Below, piece after piece: positions 51,018 through 60,116 of a stretch of DNA of 64,000 nt. Below the pieces are notes generated by a model that was not told the DNA's origin, ran no database searches, and saw nothing but the letters and a program-made list of their open reading frames with translations. Source of the DNA: Paracoccaceae bacterium Fryx2 (GTDB lineage Bacteria; Pseudomonadota; Alphaproteobacteria; Rhodobacterales; Rhodobacteraceae); assembly GCA_032334235.1 (NCBI GenBank), contig JAVSGI010000005.1:2757501-2821500 (forward strand), in the 5' to 3' direction. Each line of letters starts with the position of its first letter. Positions within the stretch are counted from its first letter, which is position 1. A program made the translations under genes and the position numbers.

Positions 51018-51243
51018 CGCGGCCTCCTTCCACCTGTTCGTTCAGTTTGCGCACCATCACTGCCTCGATCTCGGGCAGCAGTTCGGCGACGATCAGGGTG
51101 TCGATGCCGAGGGCATGGGCCATGGCCAAGGCCGCGCCCATGTCCCAGCCGATCACGGCGCCCGGGATGACCCGCAATTGGCCGCCAAGGCGGCCCACCA
51201 GATCCCAGACCTGCCAGCTTTCTGGCGTCTTGGGTCGGTTCAG
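51010..51243 (-). CDS. Small phage tail protein (GTA-type), possible CTG start
   Basis: About 77 residues. The frame reads NRPKTPESWQVWDLVGRLGG and on to IDTLIVAELLPEIEA. The codon in front is CTG and forms ctga with the preceding stop, where the other overlaps in this cluster are atga or gtga. So a CTG start or a mutated ATG is likely; the first GTG is at 51198. It overlaps the tape-measure start by 8 bases. Position suggests a tail-assembly chaperone; family not certain. Confidence 0.65.
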   Translation of the reverse strand: MNRPKTPESWQVWDLVGRLGGQLRVIPGAVIGWDMGAALAMAHALGIDTLIVAELLPEIEAVMVRKLNEQVEGGRDG

Positions 51244-51677
51244 TCTTGCCGGGCAGTTGGGGCAGGCAACTTGGCAGGCCGCGCAGTATCTTTCGCCCCC
51301 GCCGAAGGGCCACTCGGCGAGGGCGCGGAGACGTTTTTTTCCGCGTCCAGGATCAATCCTTTGGCGACGTATTGGGTCTGGAACGCCTCGAATACCGGCC
51401 AGATTTCCAAGAGGGCGTCGATTCCCTCCGGGGTGACGGGCACAATTGTGCCCATCGCATCACCCACACCTTCCCATTCCAGCACAGCACGGCGGGCGAC
51501 GGCTTTGGCCATGGCGAGGGCCAGCGCTTCCTGACTGGCACCTTCCGGCAGGGCTTCGATGGCCGGATCGGCGCGGGCGGACACCATCAGCGCTGTGGTC
51601 AGCGGACCCACCAGCAGGCGCAGGCCGGGGGCGAGGTCCAGCCATTCGGGCGCGGCGGTCAAGTTAAGTCGGATCAT
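51240..51677 (-). CDS. Phage tail assembly protein (GTA-type, putative)
   Basis: 145 residues starting MIRLNLTAAPEWLDLAPGLR, with a helical middle (EALALAMAKAVARRAVLEWE) and a Pro/Ala-rich end. Genes in this place before the tape-measure gene are tail-assembly chaperones or tail-tube partners. The gene upstream of it is lost: IS256 copy 3 starts 48 bases before its ATG, so the rest of the phage is not here. Confidence 0.7.
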   Translation of the reverse strand: MIRLNLTAAPEWLDLAPGLRLLVGPLTTALMVSARADPAIEALPEGASQEALALAMAKAVARRAVLEWEGVGDAMGTIVPVTPEGIDALLEIWPVFEAFQTQYVAKGLILDAEKNVSAPSPSGPSAGAKDTARPAKLPAPTARQD

Positions 51678-52409
51678 CAGTGGGCCTTTCTCAAAACAAA
51701 AGCGACGTGCCGGGGCACGTCGTGGGTCGTGTCGCGAATGCTGTGGAAATTCCCTGGCGGTGTGGTCCGGGCATGTGAAGGTTCGGTTTCTCAGGCGGCT
51801 GCGTCAAGAGGCATCGGGTCGAGGGGCTGGGAAAGCGTCTCCCAGCCGTCGACCTTGCGCATCTGGATCTGGCCGGATGCCAGCAGCGCCCAGAGCAGCA
51901 TCGGCACGGTCTCGGCGCAGGGCAGCACGGTCTGGGTCTTGACGCGGCGACGGAACTCCTCGTTCAGCCGTTCGATGGCGTTGGTGGTCCGGGCCGACTT
52001 CCATTGCGACGGGTCGAGGCGGGTGAAGCTGAAGAGCCGGTCCCCTGCTTCTTCAAGGCTGTCGGCAACGGCCTTGCACTTGAGCTGCCACTTGCGCAGG
52101 AATGCCTTGCGGCGGGTCTCGATCCCGGCGGCGGTGTCGGCGCAGATCATGTCGCGGTAGTCCTCGGTCAGCTCGTCGTGCAGGTGCCTGGGCGCGTGCG
52201 CCAGCAGGTTTCGGTGCTTGTGGACCGTGCAGCGCTGGATCGGCAGAGCCTCGCCCCACAGCGCGACCAGAGCGGCTTCCAATCCGGGGGCGCCATCGAC
52301 GATGACGAATTCGGGCCGCTTCAGACCGCGGGCATCAAGGTCGTCGAGGAACTGGCGCCAGGCAGATGTGAACCGCCCCGGGTTTACCGGAGGGTGGTTT
52401 GTTCAATGA

Positions 52410-53315
52410 CTACGCGACCATATCGAGTGAGTTCAGGTTTGCATAGAACGCCTCCTCTGCTTCTGCGGGTGGGATGTATCCGATTGGGCCAAGCAGGCGG
52501 CGGTTGTTATACCAATCGATCCATTTCAGCGTTTCCCATTCGACCTCGCGCATTGATTTCCAGGGGCCGATCTGGTTGATGACCTCTGTCTTGAACAGGC
52601 CGATGACGCATTCAGCCAAGGCGTTGTCATAGGCATCGCCAACTGTTCCAACGGAAAGGTCGATCTCGGCCTTGGCCAGGCGTTCGGTGTATTTGATCGA
52701 CAGGTATTGTGATCCGCGGTCCGAATGGTGGACCAAGCTCTTGTTATCCGGCGTCTTTCTTTGCCAGATCGCTTGCTCCAGCGCGTCGAGCACAAACTGG
52801 GTCTTCATCGATGTCGAGACGCGCCAACCGACAATACGACGTGCAAAGACGTCGATGACGAAGGCCACGTAGACGGTGCCGGACCATGTGGGCACATAGG
52901 TGAAATCTGAAACCCACAGCTTGTTCGGCCGATCCGCCATGAACAGCCGGTTCACCTTGTCGTCCGGGCAAGGCAGAGACGTGTCAGGATTGGTCGTGAT
53001 GACCTTCTTGCCACGGACCACGCCCCTGATGCCCAGATGGCGCATCAATCGTTCCACGGTGCAGCGGGCGGCGTCTTCACCCTGCCGTCGCAAAACATGC
53101 CAGATCTTCCGCGCGCCATAGAGCTTGCGGTTGGCATCCCAGGCCGCGTCGATCTTGAGGCTCAGGGCGGCATCCGATTTGGCCCGGGCCGAGGCCCGGT
53201 CAGGATCACGCATGATCGCCCGCCGGTCATAAAAGGTGGAAGGGGCAAACTGCAGTGCCCTGCAGATCGGCTCGACCCCGAATGCCTCTCGGCTTTCCTC
53301 AATGAAAGCAGTCAT
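52410..53315 (-). CDS. IS3-B transposase OrfB, copy 1
   Basis: A 301-residue rve-type DDE integrase: LWVSDFTYVPTWSG (first Asp), SLVHHSDRGSQYLSIKY (second Asp) and DNALAECVIGLFKTE (Glu). It overlaps OrfA by a few bases, consistent with -1 frameshift production of OrfAB. Intact. Confidence 0.94.
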   Translation of the reverse strand: MTAFIEESREAFGVEPICRALQFAPSTFYDRRAIMRDPDRASARAKSDAALSLKIDAAWDANRKLYGARKIWHVLRRQGEDAARCTVERLMRHLGIRGVVRGKKVITTNPDTSLPCPDDKVNRLFMADRPNKLWVSDFTYVPTWSGTVYVAFVIDVFARRIVGWRVSTSMKTQFVLDALEQAIWQRKTPDNKSLVHHSDRGSQYLSIKYTERLAKAEIDLSVGTVGDAYDNALAECVIGLFKTEVINQIGPWKSMREVEWETLKWIDWYNNRRLLGPIGYIPPAEAEEAFYANLNSLDMVA

Positions 53316-53662
53316 TTGCGAAACGGGCGGTCGAGCTCCGCCTGGGCAAAATACGCTGAAGCTTTGCGCAGAATCTCGTTCGCTTGCCGCAGTTCCCGGT
53401 TCTCGCGCTCAAGCTCTTTGATCCGCGCGATCTCAGCGCTGGTAGGTCCCGGCCGTTCGCCACCATCGCGCTGGACCTGTCGCATCCAGACGCGAAGGCT
53501 GTCCGTCGAACAGCCCAATTTACCTGCAATCGCCGTCAGCGCCGCAGCCTCGCTCTGATAATCATCGCGGTGTTCCATCGCCAGCCGCACCGCACGCTCG
53601 CGGAACTCAGGTGAATACGGCTTCGAGGTCTTCTTCTTTGAGGTCTGTTCCATAACGGGCAA
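53312..53662 (-). CDS. IS3-B OrfA, copy 1
   Basis: 116 residues: HTH region YSPEFRERAVRLAMEHRDDY with a second helix pair at CSTDSLRVWMRQ, then a leucine-zipper-like helix (ARIKELERENRELRQANEIL). Intact. Confidence 0.92.
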   Translation of the reverse strand: MPVMEQTSKKKTSKPYSPEFRERAVRLAMEHRDDYQSEAAALTAIAGKLGCSTDSLRVWMRQVQRDGGERPGPTSAEIARIKELERENRELRQANEILRKASAYFAQAELDRPFRK

Positions 53663-54515
53663 TTCTCCGAGAGTTTTGCCCTCCGGTAAACCCGGGGCGG
53701 TTCAATGTGCTCTCTCCGCCCATGTTCTTGATGGATAACAATACCTTCTGCCCGTCGCGGCGGATGCCGATCGCCGCCAGAACCGAGATGTTGGTGGCCT
53801 TGCGGTCCAGCCGGGTCCGGATCACGGTGCCGTCGAGGATCAGCCGGACGATGTCCTCTTCGGCCAGGCTGCGGGCCGACCAGGCATCCCAGTCCACCTT
53901 CACCTTGCGCCAGGCCCGGCTGACCACATCCTTGCTGACGGCGCCCTCGAACAGCCCGAACAGCGCCCGCTTGACGCGCCGGGTGTTGGTCCCGGCAAGA
54001 TAGACCGCCGCGATCAGCGCCTCGGCCTTCTTCGTCAGCCGCTGGTAGCGCGGCAGCGCCTTCGAGCGCCATTCCTTAGCCTTGCCGTCCTCGTCCTCGA
54101 CCCGGGCGCGGGGCACGCGCACCGTTTCGGTGCCGAAGGTGCCGGTCAGCTGCCGCTCGCGGTGCCCGTGGCGATAGCCCTTCGCCTTCTCGTCGCCGCG
54201 ACCGTAGCGCATGCGGCCGAGAAACTCGGCCAGTTCCTCTTCAAACATGGTCTCGATGGTCGCGCGGACGCTCGCCCGCAGGCGCTCCTCGATCGGGTCA
54301 TACCCGGTCGTGTCGGGCAGTAGCGAAAAGGCCGAGCTGTCGGTAATGTCGTTCATGGCGTGATCTCCCTGGCGGTTGGCGCCGCCGGCTGGGTGGGTTT
54401 CAGTTCACCCGGAGATTACGCCGCCTTCAAATTTCCACCACTCCCGCGACACCACCCTTGCAGTGCGCCGAGATCACTCATAAGGCTTGGACGATCTCCC
54501 GCGCATGGGCGGCAT

Positions 54516-54605
54516 GGAAGTGTGGCCGAGTGGTTTAAGGCTCTAGTCTTGAAAACTAGCGTACGGGGAACCGTACCGTGGGTTCGAATCCCACCGCTTC
54601 CGCCA
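54516..54605 (+). tRNA. tRNA-Ser (UGA)
   Basis: 90 bases with a long variable arm and encoded CCA. The acceptor ggaagtg pairs with cgcttcc, the anticodon loop reads cttgaaaa (TGA) and the T-loop is ggttcgaatcc. It lies 59 bases from the end of IS256 copy 3. Confidence 0.97.
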
Positions 54606-54977
54606 TTTCAAGCGCGTTCGGTTTTCTTCCGCTTTTACAACGATCTGACGGCCGACGCCGCCAAGACCCGCGATGCGTCCCGAACGCCGTCTTTGGAGTC
54701 AGAGCCAAGGCCAAGGTAGGCATGGCGGGCGAGATGGCAGCTTAGGCGGGCGGATCAGTGAGGACGGTTTGCATCGCATTTCCAGCGATCACGCTGATGA
54801 CAATCGCTTTTTCCGCGTCTAGCCTGGCGCGATGTCGAACGGGCCATGGACAGATGAAGATCCCAGGGCCGGACTGCCTTCGCTGCCGCATGATCCGTTC
54901 AGATCCTTGTCTGTCATTGGACTTGTCAGCCAGCCGCCCGCATAAACGACCGATTGAATCTTGGAGGCTCAGGCAGC
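54606..54977. other. Intergenic stretch, no gene seen
   Basis: 372 bases between tRNA-Ser and the TauE gene. Short open frames lack ribosome-binding sites and family features. The only likely signal is the ggagg at 54963-54967 in front of the TauE start. Confidence 0.6.
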
Positions 54978-55123
54978 TTGGACACGGAAACAGTCTGGCT
55001 TGGCGCAGCGTTTTTCGTCATCGCGCTGGTCTATGCGGCGGTCGGTCAGGCCGGTGCGTCGGGCTACATCGTAAGCGTCACGAGCGGGACGCGGCCTTGC
55101 GCTCTTGACATCGGGACGGCGCG

Positions 55124-55684
55124 TCAGATGGGGGACTTTGCGCGGCGCGGCATGAAGTAGGTGCGGATGGCGACCACCGCCTTTGCCACGCCGATGACCC
55201 CGGTCTGGTCCAGGATTGCGTGCGGTTCCGACATCTCGCGAATGGGAGCGATGATATCGCCGGTTTCGGGTTGGCCATGCAGTACTGGCCGCCAGATCCG
55301 GGGGGCGAAGTCAGTCCCGGCGAGGAAGCCGATCCACCAGAAGAACGGATCGAAGGTGCCATTGTCCCGCAGAGCAAGGCGGGGACGCCAAGCGTCCGGC
55401 GTTTCGGCAAGACCTGTGGAGATGGCGTTGTAGGCGGCCACGAGTGTTTGCAGGGCACGGGCCTCATCTGTCTCTTCGGGAGCCATCAAGGCCGTGTCGC
55501 CGACGAACAGCGGGATCCACTTCCGCGGGTCGATGAAGCGCGGCCCGACGATCAACGCGGTGAGATAGCCGTCGAGCCCGTCCATCGTGAAGGCGGGCGG
55601 CTGCGGCCGCCGCTTCCGCAGGAACTCCACGAAAGATGCCTCATCCAGCATCTTCCGGGGCGAAGCGGCCGGAGAACCCGTCAT
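55124..55684 (-). CDS. UPF0149 (YecA-like) protein, IS66 passenger
   Basis: 186 residues. Pattern of the UPF0149 family: FTMDGLDGYLTALIVGPRFI near residues 32-51 and WWIGFLAGTDFAPRIW in the second half. No SEC-C zinc motif at the C-terminus. Its start overlaps the tnpC stop (atga) and it ends just inside the IS, so it is carried by the element. Role unknown; possibly an accessory to transposition. Confidence 0.85.
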   Translation of the reverse strand: MTGSPAASPRKMLDEASFVEFLRKRRPQPPAFTMDGLDGYLTALIVGPRFIDPRKWIPLFVGDTALMAPEETDEARALQTLVAAYNAISTGLAETPDAWRPRLALRDNGTFDPFFWWIGFLAGTDFAPRIWRPVLHGQPETGDIIAPIREMSEPHAILDQTGVIGVAKAVVAIRTYFMPRRAKSPI

Positions 55685-57336
55685 GCCGCCAAGACCTCGC
55701 TGTGTCTCTGTGCCTCGCGCTCGGCCTTCCAGGTCCAGGGCAGCAACGTGTCGAGCCGATTGATTGGGGTGGCACCGGAGACGATGCGCTCCAGAACGTC
55801 CGCAAGCCAGAGTTCCGGGTCGATGCCGTTGAGCTTGGCCGTGTTCACCAGCGAGGCCAGAATGGCCCAGCTTTCGCCACCACGCTTCGAGCCGGCGAAG
55901 AGCGCATTCTTGCGCGTAAGGCACACCGGCTTGATCGAGCGCTCGACGATATTGCTGTCCACCTCGATCCTGCCGTCGTCGAGGCTTCGGGAGCCGGTCG
56001 CATGGCGATCGTTCGATCCGGTGGATCGAACGAAGGCGGACGGAGGCCCGGAGGGCGCCGTCAGGCCCTGCCAGTGCCCGAGGGTATAGGCAGCAGCCTT
56101 GCCGATCGAGGACTTTGATGAGACCTCGGCCATCAGCTGCTCGAGCTGCGCCTTCAGCGCCGACATGAGGACGGCACTTTCTGCCTTTCGCGCTGTCAGG
56201 CGAGCCTCGGCGTTCAGCCCGCGGATGCGGCTTTCGATGAGGTAGATCTCGGCGATCGTGCCTATGACCGCCAGCGCCTCCGTCGACCCGGTGGTCTTGA
56301 CCACATCGGCGAATTTGCGGCGGGCATGGGCAAGGCAGAACGCCAGGCGCAGCGGGGCGACATTGCTCTTGCGCCGCCGCTTGGCCAGGCTCTTGTAGGC
56401 GCCATAGCCATCGACTTGGAGAACGCCGCCGAAACGCCCCAGTTGGGCCTCCAGATCATCCGTTCCGCGACCTTCCGTGAAGACATAGCCCACGGCCGGC
56501 GGCGCCGGACCCTTCCATGGCCGATCATCGATTGCCTGTGCCCACAACTGACAGACCTTCGTCCTGCCTCGGCCCGGATCGAGCCGCGGCAATGGGGTCT
56601 CGTCGCAGAAGACGCGGGGCTGCGCCCGGATGAAGCCGAGCAGACGCTCGTGCAGCGGCTTGAGCCACCAGGCGGCCCGGGTGACCCAGCCTCCGAGGGT
56701 GCCCCGGTCGATGTCGAGGCCTGCGCCCGCAAGCATTTGCGCCTGGCGGTAAAGCGGAAGGTGCCAGCCGAACTTCGCGACGACGACATGCGCGACCAGC
56801 GCCGTGGTCGCCATGCCACCGTTCATCACCCGCGCCCGGGCTGGAGCCTGGCTGACGCCGTCTTCGCAGGACCGGCAGGCGTATTTCGGCCGGATCGTGC
56901 GGATCACGCGCAGCAGGGCGGGCACGATGTCGAGCGCCTCGCTAATGTCTTCCCCGATGCGGTGAAGTGCCAGGTTGCAGCAGGGGCAGATGGTGTTCTT
57001 CGGCTCGATGACCTCTTCGTGCCGCGGCAGATGCACAGGCAAGGCGCCCATGTTGCGTGACGCGGCACGAGGCTTGCGTCGCGGCGGCCCCCCGGAGCCG
57101 GGCGCATCGTCGTTGGCCGCCGCTGGGCCCGTCGTGGCGATATCCGACAGATCACCCAGATCGAGCGCAATCTGCGCAGGATCGAGGGCCGCCATCTTCT
57201 CCGATTTCGCCCCGAAGATCATCAGCCGAAGAAGGTCGGCATAGACACGCAGATCCGCGTTCTCGGCCTGAAGGGCCAGAACCATCCGCTTCAACCGTGC
57301 GGGATCCGAGGGAAGGGAAACGGTGCAGGACGCCAT
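55681..57336 (-). CDS. tnpC: IS66 transposase TnpC, with an in-frame palindromic insert
   Basis: 551 residues from the ATG at 57336 (MASCTVSLPS; earlier in-frame starts exist at 57351, 57360 and 57369). Features: leading coil and FGAKSEKM, a CPCC zinc-type motif with ACRSC, VFCDETPLPRLDPGRGRTKV (first Asp), LQVDGYGAYKS (second Asp), and DGRIEVDSNIVERS (Glu). Between HWQGL and LDDGRIE, where the family has about three residues, there are 26 codons (55984-56061) holding a palindrome. The frame stays open, so the transposase may still work. Confidence 0.9.
   Translation of the reverse strand: MASCTVSLPSDPARLKRMVLALQAENADLRVYADLLRLMIFGAKSEKMAALDPAQIALDLGDLSDIATTGPAAANDDAPGSGGPPRRKPRAASRNMGALPVHLPRHEEVIEPKNTICPCCNLALHRIGEDISEALDIVPALLRVIRTIRPKYACRSCEDGVSQAPARARVMNGGMATTALVAHVVVAKFGWHLPLYRQAQMLAGAGLDIDRGTLGGWVTRAAWWLKPLHERLLGFIRAQPRVFCDETPLPRLDPGRGRTKVCQLWAQAIDDRPWKGPAPPAVGYVFTEGRGTDDLEAQLGRFGGVLQVDGYGAYKSLAKRRRKSNVAPLRLAFCLAHARRKFADVVKTTGSTEALAVIGTIAEIYLIESRIRGLNAEARLTARKAESAVLMSALKAQLEQLMAEVSSKSSIGKAAAYTLGHWQGLTAPSGPPSAFVRSTGSNDRHATGSRSLDDGRIEVDSNIVERSIKPVCLTRKNALFAGSKRGGESWAILASLVNTAKLNGIDPELWLADVLERIVSGATPINRLDTLLPWTWKAEREAQRHSEVLAA
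56009..56033. repeat. Palindrome inside tnpC
   Basis: tcgttcgatcc, a 3-base loop ggt, then ggatcgaacga: an 11-bp perfect stem. It lies in the 78-base in-frame insert of tnpC. Confidence 0.85.
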
Positions 57337-57384
57337 GGCAAAACCTACCATGAAGCCCATAATCTTCAAGCGAATACAGCAGCT

Positions 57385-57738
57385 TCACGCTGCCCGGACA
57401 GGCCTCTTCACCTGAATTCTCTGCACCCGCGTCCAGTCGAGACCAGCCACGAGGAGAGCGAACTCTTCCCGGGTCAGCCAGATCGCGCCATCCCGAACAG
57501 GCGGCCAGATGAACTGGCCGCTTTCCAGCCATTTCGTGGCGACCACCATTCCGCTGCCATCCCAAAAGACGAGGCGCAACCGGTCGCGACGCTTGGGGCG
57601 AAAGACAAAGACATCGCCACAATAGGGGTCTGCAGCCAGCGCCGCGGTGATCAGGGCGACCAGCCCGTTCAGACCACGACGAAAGTCCACCGGTTGCGTC
57701 GCCACCACGACCTTGATCCCACCCGCGAAGGAGATCAT
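57385..57738 (-). CDS. tnpB: IS66 accessory protein TnpB
   Basis: 117 residues with the TnpB pattern: VVVATQPVDFRRGLNGLVAL, DVFVFRPKRRDRLRLVFWDG and LTREEFALLVAGLDW. Required with TnpA for IS66 transposition in studied elements; biochemical role unclear. It overlaps tnpA by atga. Confidence 0.95.
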   Translation of the reverse strand: MISFAGGIKVVVATQPVDFRRGLNGLVALITAALAADPYCGDVFVFRPKRRDRLRLVFWDGSGMVVATKWLESGQFIWPPVRDGAIWLTREEFALLVAGLDWTRVQRIQVKRPVRAA

Positions 57739-58205
57739 CGCGACCGACGCAGGGCTGCCACCATCGCAGCCGCAACGGCCGGATCCACCCGGCCAGTCAC
57801 CACCATCCGGTTGCTGCCGATCTCCACCTCGATCCGTCCTGGCTCCGCAGAACCTCGCGGATCACTCGCCAGACCGGAAACCGCCGCATCCAGACAAAGA
57901 GGACGATCGTCGTCGGCAATCGATATCGGGACGAAGTGCAGCCCCGTTGCGGTCCCGCGTGTCGGACGCGCCTGAACCAGGCCAACATGGCGTCGCCAAA
58001 CCGTCAGCAGGCCTCGGTTCACACCCCAACGGCGCGCCACGTCGGAAATGGACGCACCCGGCTCCGCGCTCTCCGAAACGATCCTTGCCTTCTCCTCGGC
58101 GGTCCAGTTACGTCTACGCCGCTTCCCCGTTATCACCTCGATCCGGCGATAATCTCCGTCTTCATGCCTGCCTTGAAGCATGGCATCAGCTTCGACCCAA
58201 TCCAT
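57735..58205 (-). CDS. tnpA: IS66 accessory protein TnpA
   Basis: 156 residues. HTH region RRNWTAEEKARIVSESAEPG with VARRWGVNRGLLTVWRRHVG. The C-terminus RIEVEIGSNRMVVTGRVDPA matches the TnpA tail. First gene of the IS66 operon. Confidence 0.93.
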   Translation of the reverse strand: MDWVEADAMLQGRHEDGDYRRIEVITGKRRRRNWTAEEKARIVSESAEPGASISDVARRWGVNRGLLTVWRRHVGLVQARPTRGTATGLHFVPISIADDDRPLCLDAAVSGLASDPRGSAEPGRIEVEIGSNRMVVTGRVDPAVAAAMVAALRRSR

Positions 58206-60116
58206 TCACCTGTGCTCCTCGCAAGTCAGGCGACAAATCTCCGCAAACGCCCACCAGTGCGCAAGATGCCCCGCTCGTCGCGCTCACGCTACATCGCCGC
58301 GATGGCGCTGTTCGGAATTGCGCCGATGACCATGAAGACGACGGCCCTGGCGCTCAATCTTCTGGTCGCGGGCATCGGAACCGTCCATTTCTACAATGCC
58401 GGGCGGCTGGCCTGGCGGAACGTCTATCCGTTCGCGGTGCTCGGCTTTCTGTTGCGCGACAACCATCTTGGCCGGTGCCGGCAACCACCTTGGCCGGTGG
58501 GGCTGAACGGAAGACGGGCATGCCCGTCTGGAGGGCAGCCCCACCGGCTTGAGTGATTTCGGGGAAGGTGCTGGTCGCTGCGGGTTGGTAAGCCGGGTTC
58601 CTCTGCCGTCAAACGGAGGATCCGGGTTGGCCTACAAACCCATCACCGACCAGCAATTGAGATTATACATGTCCGACCTCCGATATCACAGTCAGCGCAC
58701 GTCGGCCGCCCGCGCCGGGTTCAGTGAGCGCACGGCCCGACGGTTCGATGCCAATCCGACGCTGCCCTCGAACCGCAAGATTGTTCACGGGCGCACGGTG
58801 GCCGATCCCCTCGAGGGTTATTGGGAGGGCGACATCCTTCCTTTGCTGGAGAGGGACAGCACTTTGCAGGCCGTCACCCTGCTGCGCCACCTTCAGGGCC
58901 TGCACCCGCTGGCCTTCCCCGACGACCGCATCCGGCGCACCCTGGAACGGCGGGTGCGGCAGTGGCGGGCGCTGAACGGGCCCGAGCGCGACATCATCTT
59001 CCGCCAGACGCCGGAGCCGGGCCGCATGGCCCAGTCCGACTTCACTCATGCCGAGGAGCTGGAGGTGACGATCGCGGGCCAGCTATTCCCGCATCTGCTC
59101 TACCACTTCGTCATGGTCTACAGCCGGTGGGAGCATGTCGGGGTGGTCCTGGGCGGGGAGAGCTTCACGGCCTTGGCCGAGAACCTGCAGCAGGCGCTCT
59201 GGTCGCTCGGCGGGGCACCACAGGAGCATCGCACCGACAGCCTCTCGGCCGCTTTCCGCAACCTGACGGCTGACCAGCGCCAGGATATCACCACGCGCTA
59301 CAATGCCTTCGTCGGCCATTACGGCATGGAGGCCAGTCGCAACAACCGCGGGGAAGCTCATGAGAACGGCGCGGTGGAATCCCAGAACCGGCACCTGAAG
59401 AAGGCCATCGAACAGGCGCTGATCCTGCGCGGCAGCCGCGACTTCGCCAGCATTGAGGACTACCGCCGCTTCATCGACATTCTGGTGGCACGGCGCAACC
59501 GGCAGCGGGCGGCGGCCACGCAGGTGGAACGGGCGCATCTGAAGCCCCTGCCGCGCCGGCGCACCACCGACTTTACAGAGACCGTGGTTCCGGTCACCCG
59601 CACCAGCGGCTTTCTGGTCAAGAGCATCTTCTACAGCGCCCCGTCGCAGCTGATCGGGCAGCGCTTGCGGGTCCACCTTTACGACGATCGCCTTGAGGCC
59701 TTTCTCGGCAGCACCCTGGTCGTCAGCCATACAAGGGCGCGTGGTCGCGGCGACGGCCATCGCGTGCATGTCATCAACTACCATCACGTCATCCATGCGC
59801 TGCGGCGCAAACCGCAAGCCCTGTGGAGTTCGATCTACCGCGACAGCCTGTTCCCGCGAACCGAATACGCTGAGGCCTGGAAGGTGCTGCAGCGCGATCT
59901 GCCCCGCCGCGACGCCTGCCGCCGCATGGTCGACCTGCTGTTCATCGCCCACGACCGGGCCTGCGAGGCGGAACTGGCACATCTCCTGACGGACGATCTC
60001 GACGCCGGCCGGGCGCCGGACCCTGACCTGCTGATGCTCCGCCTGAGCCCCAAGCAAACGGCGCTGCCGACAGATTGAACCGCCCCGGGTTTACCGGAGG
60101 GTGGTTTGTTCAATGA

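Larger units (their letters stand above)
52369..53704 (-). mobile_element. IS3-B element, copy 1
   Basis: 1336 bp with near-perfect inverted ends beginning tgaaccgccccgggtttacc. The 3-bp duplication is atg (52366-52368, 53705-53707), as expected for IS3. Confidence 0.94.
51791..54356 (-). pseudogene. IS256 transposase, split by IS3-B
   Basis: N-terminal part 53705-54356 (MNDITDSSAFSLL to KNMGGEST); C-terminal part 51791-52368 (from TSAWRQFLDDLD to the stop). Small differences from copy 2 (for example IQRC for IRRC). The only lesion seen is the IS3-B insertion, so precise removal would restore a full frame. Confidence 0.9.
51725..54456 (-). mobile_element. IS256 element, copy 3, with an IS3-B inside
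   Basis: Both ends are complete (ggtcgtgtcgcg at 51725, complement of ggtggtgtcgcggg ending 54456). Without the IS3-B and its 3-bp duplication it is 1393 bp. Flanks acgtcgtg and cttgcagt do not match, so the phage tail genes on one side and tRNA-Ser on the other were not originally adjacent. Confidence 0.9.
55071..58287 (-). mobile_element. IS66-family element, complete
   Basis: 3217 bp, ends gtaagcgtcacgagcggg and the complement of gtgagcgcgacgagcggg. The 8-bp duplication is gctacatc (55063-55070, 58288-58295). It carries tnpA, tnpB, tnpC and a fourth gene of UPF0149 type. Confidence 0.94.

Noticed and set aside
48897-51170. A 757-codon open frame on the plus strand
   Set aside because: Antisense shadow of the tape-measure gene; composition is His/Gly/Arg-rich without domains, as expected for the complement of a high-GC gene.
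38641-51677. The tail cluster as a functional gene transfer agent
   Set aside because: It has DUF2793 fibre, endolysin and spanin-like genes of phage type, lacks all head genes here, and has several inactivating lesions.
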